Assembly (NCBI GenBank): GCA_026874595.1 | Contig: CM049310.1 | Coordinates: 46,849,058-46,913,057, forward strand | Length of the DNA: 64,000 nucleotides | Origin: Sipunculus nudus | Taxonomy: Eukaryota > Annelida > Sipuncula > Golfingiida > Sipunculidae | Direction: 5' to 3' | Shown: piece after piece, positions 11,460 through 21,300 of the stretch | How the letters are laid out: each line of letters begins with the position of its first letter | Position numbering within the stretch: position 1 is the stretch's first letter | Made by a program: the position numbers and the translations under genes | Notes under the pieces: generated by a model | The model's database searches: none | What the model was told of the DNA's origin: nothing | Seen by the model: only the letters and a program-made list of their open reading frames with translations

Positions 11460-12400
11460 TTTTAGCTCAGCTGAATGAAAGTCATCTGAGCTTTTATAGC
11501 GATCACTCTTTGTCCGTCTGTCATGCCGTCAGTCCGTCCGTTAACAGGGCATAAATAGTAACCACTGGACCGAAAATCTTCTACTTTTACATCCAGGGAG
11601 GTCTATGACAAAACTCCTTGGAAACCTAAAATTAGGTCTCTATTACCATTATCCTTATAGCTATGGGGCTCGAAAGTACTTAACTAGTAATTGAAGTAAT
11701 TAAAAATTTGATACAAAACCTTCAGTTTCTGAACAACTAATGCATTGATCACCATGATTCTTTGCATGCATATTCATAATTGAGTATTCCATTAGTTCCT
11801 ACAGACTGATGGCGCAACCTGGATTTTTTTTTCGAATTTTGCGCATTTCCTTTCTCTATTTCTGAGACCTAAGATGTGGTCGTCTGTTAACAAGGCACAT
11901 GTCGTCACCGTTTGACCTAGAAACTTCTAACTTGTCATCTATGGAGGTCCATGAAAAATCTTTATGGAAACCTGAAATTAGGTCTCTGTTAACCATATCC
12001 TCCAAGCTATGGGGCTCAGAAGTACCTACTAGAATAATTAAAAAAATTGTTACAAAAGCTCCAGTGTCTGAAAAACGAATGCATTGGTCACCATGATCCT
12101 TTGCATGCAGATTTATCATGGAGTCTTTCATCAGTTCCTCCAGACTGGTGGCGCCACCTGGATTTTTTTCTCTCGAATTTTTACGCATTTTTTGCTCTAT
12201 TTTTGAGACCTTCATAGATGTGGTCGTCTGGCACAAGGCACAAATCGTAACCAATTAGACCTGGAAACTTCTAACTTGACATCCATGGAGGTCCATAAAA
12301 TATCTTCATGGAAACCTGAAATTAGGTCTCTGTTTTTCATATCCTCTGAACTATGTGGCTCAGAAGTACTCCCTAGCCCTGCCAGGGCGTTAGTATTTTT
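11460..12400 (+). repeat. Tandem array of three about 345-bp units
   Basis: It starts 'agctcagctgaatgaaagtcatctgagc', which has an inverted-repeat character. Units align at 11571, 11920 and 12261 through 'cttctaacttg.catc.atggaggtc', 'ggaaacctgaaattaggtctctgtt' and 'gctatggggctcagaagtac', giving periods of about 349 and 341 bp. A single related unit lies at 9.06-9.48 kb. ORFs of 60-132 codons on both strands fall in this array and are not considered genes. Confidence 0.8.
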
Positions 12401-12539
12401 GTTGCTACTAAATTGCATAAATAATAGGTGGAAGTACAGACACTAAGCGTTACAAGACCATGAGAGAACATAAGCATATTCATCAATGAGATGTTTCATC
12501 ATTTCCTGCAGACTGGTTGCGCAACATGGATTAATTTAT

Positions 12540-12925
12540 GCGCATTATGACCTGCAATATGTGTCCCCTGAAGACCTGCAGTACGTGTCCCGTTAAGGCC
12601 TGCAATATGTGTCTCGTGAAGGCCTGCAATATGTGTCCCGTGAAGACCTGTAATATGTGTCAAGTGAAGACCTGTAATATGTGTCAAGTGAAGACCTGTA
12701 ATATGTGTCTCGTGAAGGCCTGCAATACGTGTCCCGTGAAAACCTGTTATATGTGTCCCATGAAGACCTGTATTATGTGTCTCGTGAAGGCCTGCAATAT
12801 GTGCCCCGTGAAGACTTGCAGTACATGTCCCCTGAAGGCCTGCAGTATGTGTCCCGTGAAGACCTGCAATATGTGTTCCTTGAAGTCCTGCAAAATGTGT
12901 TCCGAGAAGATCTCCGCACTAGTAT
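12540..12925 (+). repeat. 24-bp minisatellite (about 16 copies)
   Basis: Units of the type 'cctgcaatatgtgtcccgtgaag' repeat every 24 bp with scattered substitutions. As 24 is a multiple of three, two overlapping plus-strand frames (8-residue repeats such as CNMCPVKT) and one minus-strand frame stay open. This is a periodicity effect, not evidence of translation. The array directly adjoins copy B of the dispersed repeat. Confidence 0.95.
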
Positions 12926-12929
12926 GTGT

Positions 12930-13135
12930 CTAGTAATGAACTGTAGATAATTCCTGTTAAAACGTATCTGTGACGGATGTTTGAACTTGTTTATCTATAA
13001 GCTGTTAGTAAACACGGTACATGAGCCAGTGTTGACAAATAGAAAATCCATGTGACCTGAGTCGGTTGGTTGCAAATGTGCTGGATTTGAAAGGTCATCA
13101 GTTGCAAAACGCCCTTAAATTTGCAAAACTCTAAT
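12930..13135 (+). repeat. Dispersed repeat, copy B (partner of 605-795)
   Basis: See copy A. Here the repeat sits immediately 3' of the 24-bp minisatellite, so the minisatellite may be an internal array of the element, as reported for some bivalve elements of the pearl type. That assignment is a guess. Confidence 0.6.
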
Positions 13136-14122
13136 TTTCCCTTGTTGAATATGTTTATACTTTTTTGCCCCCCTCCCAATGTTATGAACACGTGGACATA
13201 AACAAAACGAACAGCCTGTGTGCGGTGTGCGCTTTCTGGCCTGATTTTAAACAATATTCAAGGAATTATCTTAATTAACAGACGTCTGATACCTTAATCG
13301 TATCTTATCTTCTAAAACGGAAAACTTGGACTACTCGTCCGCGACTTTAATTTCAACATGCCTTGATAATAACAGTAAATACAAAAGCAAAATCTGGCCA
13401 CAGCAACTGTTAATCATTAAATGACAAGTGGTGCTAGAGAACCACAAGGCAGAGATTACTCATTAGACATTTCTTAGAGAAGATTCCTGTCTATTCAGTA
13501 AAACTCCCCCTCAAGACCAGGGGTATAATACTAATAGGTTTGAAGATTGAGCTCATTAAGGTATGAGGACACTGAACGATCACAGATCATGCGATGGAAG
13601 TAACGTGGTTACAGCGGCAGAGTTGGTTAAGTACGAGCACGCATGACAGTAAGTATAACGCAGACATTATCACTTGAATAAACACATTAACGTAAATAGG
13701 AAGAACGGCCCCTCGGACAGTAGCCGTGTCTGTAGGGCGTGTACTAATGAACCCTCTCTTGTGTAAACATCTTCATCTAGTCAGTAATGGGCTTCGTTTA
13801 TATTCTGAGTTCTCAATTACGATGGTTGTAATAGGTTTACAGGTGTCACCCGAGTGAAACTTAACTCTCCCTGCACGGTGACGCTGGAGGTAATGAATTG
13901 GGGTCTTGTTTAGTCACGTACGCACGGCCGGACACCTGTGCCCTCCAGGCAGGTCCTTGTACCGCACCGCTCTGCGTGACCATGGTCAAATCGAACCGTG
14001 ATCAAAGGTTGACTTGAGACTGATTTTCTTTTGACCTCCTAACTCCAAAGCATTAAGACCCAACGCCGATTCTTGACAGTGTCATTTACACGAATTATAC
14101 GACGCATTTTCCAAAATTCAGT

Positions 14123-14123
<1 letters not shown>
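13136..14123. other. Non-coding, less AT-rich stretch
   Basis: No exon or repeat recognised. It includes a GC-richer segment at 13.85-14.0 kb. Confidence 0.4.

Positions 14124-14194
<71 letters not shown>
14124..14194. repeat. (TA)n microsatellite
   Basis: A pure TA run of about 70 bp. Confidence 0.97.
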
Positions 14195-14198
<4 letters not shown>

Positions 14199-14426
14199 CA
14201 TAAATCAATAAATATTTATCAGTATATATTAACACATTTATTTTTACTCTAAAAACTTAATGATATCTTCACAATTTTGATATTATAGGTAGTAATGATT
14301 ATTTTTTTGTATGCGAATCGATTTTTTTTAAAGTGGGATTGAACTTTGTGTTAAAGGAAAGAAAAATAAAATCCATGTGTAAGAACTCAATTATACTACC
14401 ATAATGAATAGTTTTAATAAATATGC

Positions 14427-14818
14427 TGGAGCCCCCCGTTTGCGGATCTGACCCATCTGCCGATTGGCTTGACCGATATTAGGATCCGTTATTGGGCTGC
14501 CCGTTTGCAGATACCATGCACTTTCTGGCCCATATGCAGATGGGCTTGGCAAAAAAAAAAAAAACGATTTTAGTTTTTGTTAGTAATACGTTATTATTTT
14601 ATTTTATTTTCTTGATGACTTTTGTACTCAGACAAACATTTCTAAGAACTTAAATGTGTTCATTGAAACATAAATCACTACCACAGCCTTACATCAATAA
14701 TTTTATCATTACAATTACATAGATGTTCATTTAGTGTTTCAATAATCTTTTTAATAATTTAATTCAAACAATTCATTACAAGCTACATTGCATGCCTGTG
14801 ATGTTAAGAGTTTAATGA
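14427..14818 (+). repeat. Left terminal inverted repeat
   Basis: Pairs with 17691-18063. Its outer 120 bp contain degenerate copies of the palindrome GCCCATCTGCAGATGGGC (14528-14545, with one A). An A-run at about 14551-14564 replaces a short segment present in the right arm. Confidence 0.85.
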
Positions 14819-15043
14819 GGTTCATTAATTATTTGAATGGTTTGTTAGGTAATAATTAACTGACGGGTTTGTTTATAGGTGAATGGTTTTGTAGGTAAGC
14901 TATCGAGTTTCTTTATAGTTCGATTAAAGGGTTTCAAAGAAATAGCGGTAACCGTTTGATTAGTACCCCGATGTTTTGATTAGGCGGCTTTAGTCTAACT
15001 CACTAGTTAGCAAACACTGCCATCCCAACACTCACTGCCATTC

Positions 15044-15664
15044 ATGCAGCAACAACTGTACGGAGACAGACCTATATCACTGACAGAACGTGAAGTGAGG
15101 ACTTTATCGCGTCCAAATGGTTGGCTGCAAGACACACACATCAGAGAAGCGTGCCTGATCGTACGAAGTGACCATCCTGGTATTGAGGGGCTTCGGGATC
15201 CTGTACTCCAACAGAACCTGTCCTGGGACATTCCAGCTGGCCCCTTTGTCCAAATTTTGCATGAAAATAAAAATAATTGGATTACCATATCAAACATTGA
15301 CAGCCAAAAAAACTTTGTCGCCATCTTTGACTCCATGGTAAAGAAACCCATAAAGGAAACTTAGGATCTAATCCGAAACTTCACCAGGAGCCAACACCCT
15401 AGGATGCTTGTGATGAACGTCCACAGACAAAGAAATGCAAGTGACTGTAGCGTTTTTGCCCTGGCCTTTGCAAAGACAATACTCTCCGGCAATTACCCCT
15501 GCAACCAAAACTACATTTACCCTCGGCATCATCTCTGTGATAACCTGAAAAAAAGGAATACTGCTCGACCTCCTTGCTACTCACATCAACAGGACGCCAA
15601 AAATTCTGTACGAATGCTAAATAGAGAGCTTATCAATAAGACACTTCACCAAAACAAACTGTAA
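15044..15664 (+). pseudogene. Ulp1-like (C48 family) cysteine protease, broken by one in-frame stop
   Basis: A single frame runs from an ATG at 15044 to a stop at 15662-15664 (206 codons), interrupted only by a TAG at 15362-15364 (codon 107). Catalytic elements of the Ulp1/SENP fold appear in the usual order: His73 in ILHENKNNW with Trp79, Asp96 in VAIFDSM, Gln129 and Cys135 in HRQRNASDCSVFALAFA. The usual DCG is DCS here. The premature stop separates His and Asp from Gln and Cys, so an uninterrupted catalytic domain is not made. In animals Ulp1 proteases remove SUMO-like modifiers; in transposons their role is unknown. The frame is open about 12 codons upstream of the ATG, so an upstream exon or fusion partner may be missing. 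It could also be a downstream exon of a larger transposon protein. Confidence 0.8.
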
Positions 15665-15981
15665 CAAGATGTGTTATTGTGGTGATAGTGCATGTTTGAG
15701 ATGGACTTTGAGATTTAATGACTCTGAGAGTGTTTGCTACATATATAACTTTTTTCAAAATGTATATGGTAACCTTGATTTAATGTGTTTATTTAAAAAC
15801 GAATTTGAGAAACTGATTTTGTACCATATATAATTGTTCTTTAGTAAAATTATATGGTTCCATTGAAGTCACATCCAGGGGCGTAGCCAAGGGGGGGCCG
15901 CAGGGGGCCATGCCCCCCCCCCCCCCGCATCCAGTACCTCGCCGTTCTTTTTGAATTTCACTTAGTCTAATATATATATAT

Positions 15982-16588
15982 TAGTGTTGGGCCGATCATC
16001 AAGTTTTATCGAAAGTCAGTCGGTTTGTTGCCACTTTCAAGCGCTCGATTACCAAAGGCAACTATCGATTACATCATAATCATGATAATGAGTCTTTGTT
16101 TCCATATAACTTCCTTATGTAACTGAGTTTCTACGGTAGATGGTAGAACCAAGGAGTTCTGTAAACTCCTTGGTAGAACGGAGGACGTAATAAACCTCTG
16201 TGAACTTGCAGAGCTGCAGAATAAGCGGGGAGTTTTTTCAACGAGATGTACATTGAACAATATGGGCTGTATGGCGTTAAAATGCTCCATAAATTCTCCA
16301 GGTCTATGCAGCAAGTAGATCTCCTGGATTGTGGTTTCATTCTTGATTATTATAAATAATTAAAATGAAACTTTTAAAAGCATATTTTACTAATCATAGG
16401 AAAATATAAAAAGGCAAAAACCTTCTTTTCTTAAGGTAGAATTACTGTGACATGCGGGCTTGGTTAAGACAGTCCAGTTTCACAGAAAACTGCATGTTTC
16501 TTTATTTGCCTGAACCGATTATTAATCGATCATCGATCGGTTTGCTCAAACCGATGATCGATTATGAAAAAGGAACCGACTCCCACCA

Positions 16589-16591
<3 letters not shown>
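15982..16591. mobile_element. Second-level nested element with TAGTG(T/G)TGGG ends
   Basis: It starts TAGTGTTGGGCCGAT and ends with the reverse complement of TAGTGGTGGGAGTCGG. Both flanks are (TA)n, consistent with insertion into a TA microsatellite and an 8-bp tatatata duplication. Near the right end, 16509-16566 holds a palindrome (aatcgatcatcgat..aaaccgatgatcgatt). It carries a gene-like fragment on the minus strand. Confidence 0.65.
16069..16345 (-). pseudogene. Unidentified coding-like fragment inside the nested element
   Basis: Read on the minus strand, two overlapping frames give protein-like sequence: NETTIQEIYLLHRPGEFMEHF in one, and YSAALQVHRGLLRPPFYQGV in the other. A single frameshift near 16245-16270 would join them. 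Composition is much less AT-rich than the surroundings. I do not recognise the family. It may be a captured host gene piece or remains of a transposase. It is flanked by transposon sequence on both sides. Confidence 0.35.

Positions 16592-16654
<63 letters not shown>
16592..16654. repeat. (TA)n microsatellite
   Basis: A TA run of about 60 bp next to the right end of the nested element. Confidence 0.95.
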
Positions 16655-16658
<4 letters not shown>

Positions 16659-16675
16659 TTAAACTGCTTTGCTGT

Positions 16676-17436
16676 CAGTGGCGGATCAAAAGGGGGCTGT
16701 CGAGCTGCAATATCTCTTACTTTATCTAAATACCCAATTTTCGTGATTAATTTTCATTTTTCATTTTATTAATCTATTATAAACAGTTAGATTGTAGTGC
16801 AGTTATCTGCAGTTTATTAATTTCAAATTCATTATTTGAGGATGATGATATTTATGAACAGCTGCAAAACAACTGCAGAGCACCAGGGCCTGGTTGGGGT
16901 CGACAATCTCACGGCTCCTCTAGTGATACCGGTGCTCGCGATCTGTGCTCTTAGGAGTCCTGTGTGCTGTCGAGACCACGGGCTCCAGTAAAATGCAAAG
17001 TTTAACATAAGACTTCATCATTACAGTTATTTTACTCCGAGCATTACATTAAATAGATAAAATTTTGTAAGTTATTAACGTAAATGCGCTTTTGCGCCAT
17101 TGACTTTAACATGTTGAAAACGATTGAAATTTTATATCATTATTTTGAAGAAATATAAAAAATTAAATATTAAACCTCTTTACAGTATGACATCATCACT
17201 CAAAGAGTTAGGAGAACAGTTTTTCAGAAACAGAAAATCCTCATATTTTTGTGTGTGAATATTGCCTCAAAATGTTCTCTTTATATTGTTTATTAAACAA
17301 AAATTCCCAATATTGAAGGGGGATACCCCCTCCCATACCCTCCCGTGGCACCTGTAATTAACCTTGATAAAACCATATTTCATAATTGAAAATAAAAAAA
17401 ATCTATATTTTCATACACTAAAATATATAACGTATA

Positions 17437-17500
<64 letters not shown>

Positions 17501-17579
17501 CACTTAGTTTTCATAAATACTATTACATATTAGCGCCCCTGTCTCCTAACCCCTTCTCCAATTTCTGGATCCGCCACTG
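16676..17579. mobile_element. Second-level nested element with CAGTGGCGGATC ends
   Basis: Left end CAGTGGCGGATC at 16676; right end GATCCGCCACTG ending at 17579. These termini are frequent in hAT-like elements. No clear target duplication is seen. The interior has a (TA)n block (about 17440-17498) and no transposase. Confidence 0.6.
17440..17498. repeat. (TA)n microsatellite
   Basis: A TA run with one G interruption. Confidence 0.95.
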
Positions 17580-17690
17580 ATCATGGCCCCCTCCCCTCCC
17601 TCAATCCTGGCTACGCCCCTGACATCTATGTGGTAATGTAAATGAGAATTTTTCGCAACAACTGTAATTACTCATTGGTAAAAAGTGGAC

Positions 17691-18063
17691 CTAATTAAAT
17701 CTTAACATCACACGAATGTAATGTAGACTAATTAAGAATTGTGTGAAAAAAAGTTATTAAATAGCGTATTGTAACACTAAATGAACCTCTGTGTAGTTTT
17801 TTATGCACATCTATGTAATTTGGATGATAAAAATTATTGATGTAAGGCAGTGACAGTGATTTATGTATCAATAAACACATTTAAGTTCTTAGAAATGTTG
17901 TCTGTGTACAAAAGTCATTAAGATAATAAAATAATAACGTATTGCTAACAAAAACTAAAATCGGTTATTGGGCCAAGCCCATCTGCAGATGGGCAGCCCA
18001 ATAACGGATCCTCATATGGGCCCAGCCCATCGGCAGATGAGCCAGATCCGCAAACGGGCTCCA
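17691..18063 (-). repeat. Right terminal inverted repeat
   Basis: Reverse-complementary to 14427-14818. Contains the perfect 18-bp palindrome GCCCATCTGCAGATGGGC at 17977-17994 and related partial copies (cccatcggcagatgagcc), a subterminal repeat pattern typical of transposase binding sites. Confidence 0.85.
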
Positions 18064-20308
18064 ACAAATATACTACAAACTGATACCGCGCATGCTTTTT
18101 ACCAGGGCGGATTCAGGATTTCATTAACATATAGGGCCGCTTGGGACGGATGTGTATATTAAAGAATGAATAAGGACCCCTTTTATTACAATTTATACGC
18201 AGATTGATACCGTATCAGAAATGTGGTTATAATTTTACAGTATAATTGAAACCAATATATTTTACAATGTTTGGAGCTTTGTATAGAATAATGAATATTT
18301 CAAAAGATAGTATATGGGGGTTGAGATCTGAAAAGCCGAATCTTCCCCACGGGTGTCGTTTTCCGCCGTACCAGTCACGGTTGTTCCTGCATGGCTCTTG
18401 ATACCTTATTGTTTATAAAAACAAAACAAAAAATCTTTTACTGAATGTAAAACCATTATCTGAAAAAAGTGATTTTCACCACATAAATCGGTCACAAAAA
18501 AGTTATCCAAGACATCTGGTGTATCGCGTCCCTTTTGATAAAAAGCATTAATTGTGTTCATATTATTATATTTGATATTTTCACATCAGCTATTAAATAT
18601 ATTACAACTTTTATGTTTATTCCAAATTCAATTTTAAAATTGCGTCTTACTTAAAGGGTGCAAAACTTGCAAAAATAACTTTATATCGCAAAGCATTTCA
18701 AAAGTTGTTTTAATTTCATGTTAAAATCATAAAGTATGTATTATTTTAAATTTGGTACAGTGTTCGTTCTGATTGTTTACATATTTTTGACATTTTCATT
18801 TATATTCATTTGATATTTAACATATAAATTTACAAAAATGATTTTCTCTACGGAGTCCTCTTGTAGTAATTAAATTTTAAATTCTTTATTGAATCGAAAA
18901 TTTAAATTTTAGTTTGAAATTAGGCAGAGACATGACAGAGGGAAAAAAAACACTTGCGATAACCCGGAGGTAAGGGTACACTTTTGCTTTATCCATGGAG
19001 ATTCATTTAGATCTTTTTAAATCATTAATTAAGGAAATTTTAAATGATTGTAAGACATAATAGTTACCGACCTGTGCATCAAATAAGGCTAGTTTCAGCT
19101 AATAACTGCCAAGTACAAAGATACTCTTGGAACCTTTATATGCAAACAGACTGTAAATTTAAGCCATGTTTTCCTCCCTCCATCATCGTCAGTTATGCAA
19201 CCGATTTTTAACCCCTCGTCAGTGCTTACAGAACTTACAGACAACACCCCATTCCTTCAGGATGAATGATTTTAAACATATTTATGTGACATGGGTCGTT
19301 TCGTGCCCGGGCGGTACCTTTCATATTTCAGACAGAACACGTGGTTTTTATTTTCCCCGAGTTTCTTTGAGATGTGCGTTGCCGTGGTAACCCGCATCCT
19401 AAGATCAGAGGTCGTTGGTGTGGTCATTCATAACGTCACACAATGGTCTTCTTGACGCGGATGAAGCGTCAAAGCTTGAAGCATCCTCCCTCCATCTTAT
19501 TGTAGAGAGGTAATTGTTACAAGTTGAACCATATTGTTATATATGACCCTTATTGTAGCTACAGATGCGAGGAGTTCATTATGTCCGAGAAAATACTGAA
19601 AGCTATATTTAATATTTGAATCTCTTCGTGCATTAACTGCACGCGTACCCTCCCCCCCCCCCCCCCAACGTTCCAGGAAATCAAATATCACAATGTCTAT
19701 AAATACGTTACCTGTTGTATGCATGGCATCAAAAACATATGAACATAAATGCCAACATATAAGCAAATAAGAATAAAAACAACGTCTTATGAAATTTTTT
19801 AAAATATATTTTTTATAACTACGAAGAAAAAATAAATGATATCAATATGTATTATGTAAATTTTAATATTTTGATCATTTATAAAAATCCTTATTGAATC
19901 AATTTCATACCAAACAAATTTCTAATGTTTTTTATATAAAGATCTGAGGGATTTCTAACATATACACTAAACTCCACACCATTATCTTTCAGACGCCTAC
20001 ATGTGTACAATGAATCCTGTGATCTATAAATTAAATGCTGTTCTATAAAATTTCATTGGATAGGATATCTGTCATGACTTAAACAAAACAGAATTTAGTT
20101 CATTGGATGACGTATTTATATACCAATAAAATTCATGTATGATCATACTAACATACATTACTTGAAGCTATGAAAACAATAATATAATAATGCCGCTGTC
20201 ATGTAATAGACAGCAAATATAACGCCTAGAGCGATGCGCGAGGCGAAATGGCGTTTGTATGTTCAACATTTAAAATAGGCCAAGAACTGCTGTATACATA
20301 TATGTATA

Positions 20309-20312
<4 letters not shown>
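18064..20312. other. AT-rich non-coding stretch
   Basis: No gene seen. It starts with a fragment resembling the CAGTGGCGGATCCAGG-type terminus (about 18103-18120). A less AT-rich island is at 19.16-19.50 kb with an X-box at 19378. A C-run lies near 19655. Confidence 0.45.
19378..19391. promoter_or_regulatory. RFX-type X-box motif
   Basis: GTTGCCGTGGTAAC matches the imperfect palindrome (GTTRCC-N2-GGYAAC) bound by RFX factors that control ciliary and other genes. It lies in a GC-richer island. Function is not shown by sequence alone. Confidence 0.4.

Positions 20313-20375
<63 letters not shown>
20313..20375. repeat. (TA)n microsatellite
   Basis: A pure TA run of about 62 bp. Confidence 0.97.
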
Positions 20376-20378
<3 letters not shown>

Positions 20379-20668
20379 AAATCTGTCGGGTCGGTGAAAC
20401 TTTTTAAATAAGGACCTTTGAATGCATGGACTTCATTTAAAGCTCGCTAATTGAAACAACTTGGGCGGACTTGTCCTTATCGGCTTTGTAAGACTTTGTA
20501 TTGAGGAGTATATTTTCTGCTTTGTAATTCATTGCGCAATATCGTCTGTGTCCGTGTCTTGTCCATGCACCGAGCTTCTGCATGTGTCTTGAACCATTTA
20601 GAGATCAAACCGGGCGCCTTGACGGTGGAGCTTCAGGACACTCCGGTCTCTTGAATTCCCTTCATCAA

Positions 20669-21300
20669 TTTATCTCATCAAAGTATAATACACCTGCTCT
20701 GAAAAGAAAAGGGGTCAGAAAAACGGCAAAGGTTGATTAGTAAGTCTGCAACAGAGCAGGAAAATCTATACGGAGCAGATAATACTCAATTCAAACACTA
20801 ATGAGGATGATTAAGAAAAATCTGCAAAGTTGTTTCAATTAGTTAGTCTCTTCATCCGTTTATCTATTTCAAAGCATGATGCACCTGCACTGAAAAAAAT
20901 TGTTAAGATTAACTGCAAAACGTTGATTATTGAGCCTATGACAGAGTAGAAACGTGTGTACTGCAGAGCAGAAAATCTCTCTCAATAGAAACACTAATTA
21001 AGATGATATGAACAAACTCGCTAAACTGTTTCAGTTCGTCTGTTCAATAGTTTATCTATATCAAAGCATGATGCACCTGCACTGAAAAAAAGTTAAAGAT
21101 TAACGGCAAAAGTTGATAAGTAAACCTATAGATGAGCGGATAATATCACTCATGCAATAGAAAGACTAATGATGCTCTTATATGAACTAGCTCGGCTAAA
21201 CTATTTCAGATCATCTGTCCAATAGTTTATCTATATCAAGGCCTGGTGCACCTGCCCCGACAAGCTTCTGATTAACGCCAAAAGGGCGGTTTAGTATAGT
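20669..21300 (+). repeat. Tandem array, about 190-bp unit, 3.3 copies
   Basis: Units start at 'tttatctat.tcaaagcatgatgcacctgcactg' positions 20669, 20859, 21051 and 21226 (periods 190, 192 and 175). Shared internal blocks include 'gttgatta.t', 'gagcagataat', 'aaacactaat.a.gatgat' and 'ctaaactgtttcag'. Copies are diverged. No coding signal. Confidence 0.85.

Larger units (their letters stand above)
15876..17621. mobile_element. Nested hAT-like non-autonomous transposon
   Basis: The ends are CAGGGGCGTAGCCA at 15876 and its exact reverse complement ending at 17621, followed inward by G-rich (or C-rich) segments. The element is flanked by the direct repeat ACATC (15871-15875 and 17622-17626). 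Terminal CAGGGGCGTAGCCA is common among animal hAT-like elements, but the 5-bp duplication is shorter than the usual 8 bp of hAT, so the class is uncertain. It contains two further insertions and no transposase. Confidence 0.8.
14427..18063. mobile_element. DNA transposon with about 380-bp terminal inverted repeats, carrying a Ulp1-like protease
   Basis: The outer ends (tggagcc...cgtttgcggatctg) reappear in reverse complement at 18063. The similarity continues for about 370-390 bp inwards on both sides, including 'aaaactaaaatcg', 'ttattattttatt', 'ttctaagaacttaaatgtgtt' and 'cttacatcaataattttatcat'. Flanks carry a degenerate candidate target duplication (aaatat on each side). The unique interior (about 14819-15875) encodes a C48/Ulp1-like protease pseudogene and no transposase that I can recognise. 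Long TIRs plus a Ulp1 domain recall Mutator-like (MULE) and Zisupton/KDZ-type elements, which often carry such proteases. The superfamily is therefore inferred. A second transposon is inserted at 15876-17621. Confidence 0.85.

Noticed and set aside
11856-12418. Minus-strand ORFs of 132 and 68 codons with shared DLISGFH motifs
   Set aside because: The shared motif is the tandem DNA repeat read twice, so it is not evidence of protein domains.
12538-12950. Cysteine-rich ORF with 8-residue CNMCPVKT repeats, resembling a small Cys-rich protein
   Set aside because: The 24-bp minisatellite leaves two plus frames and one minus frame open. No signal peptide or splice context.
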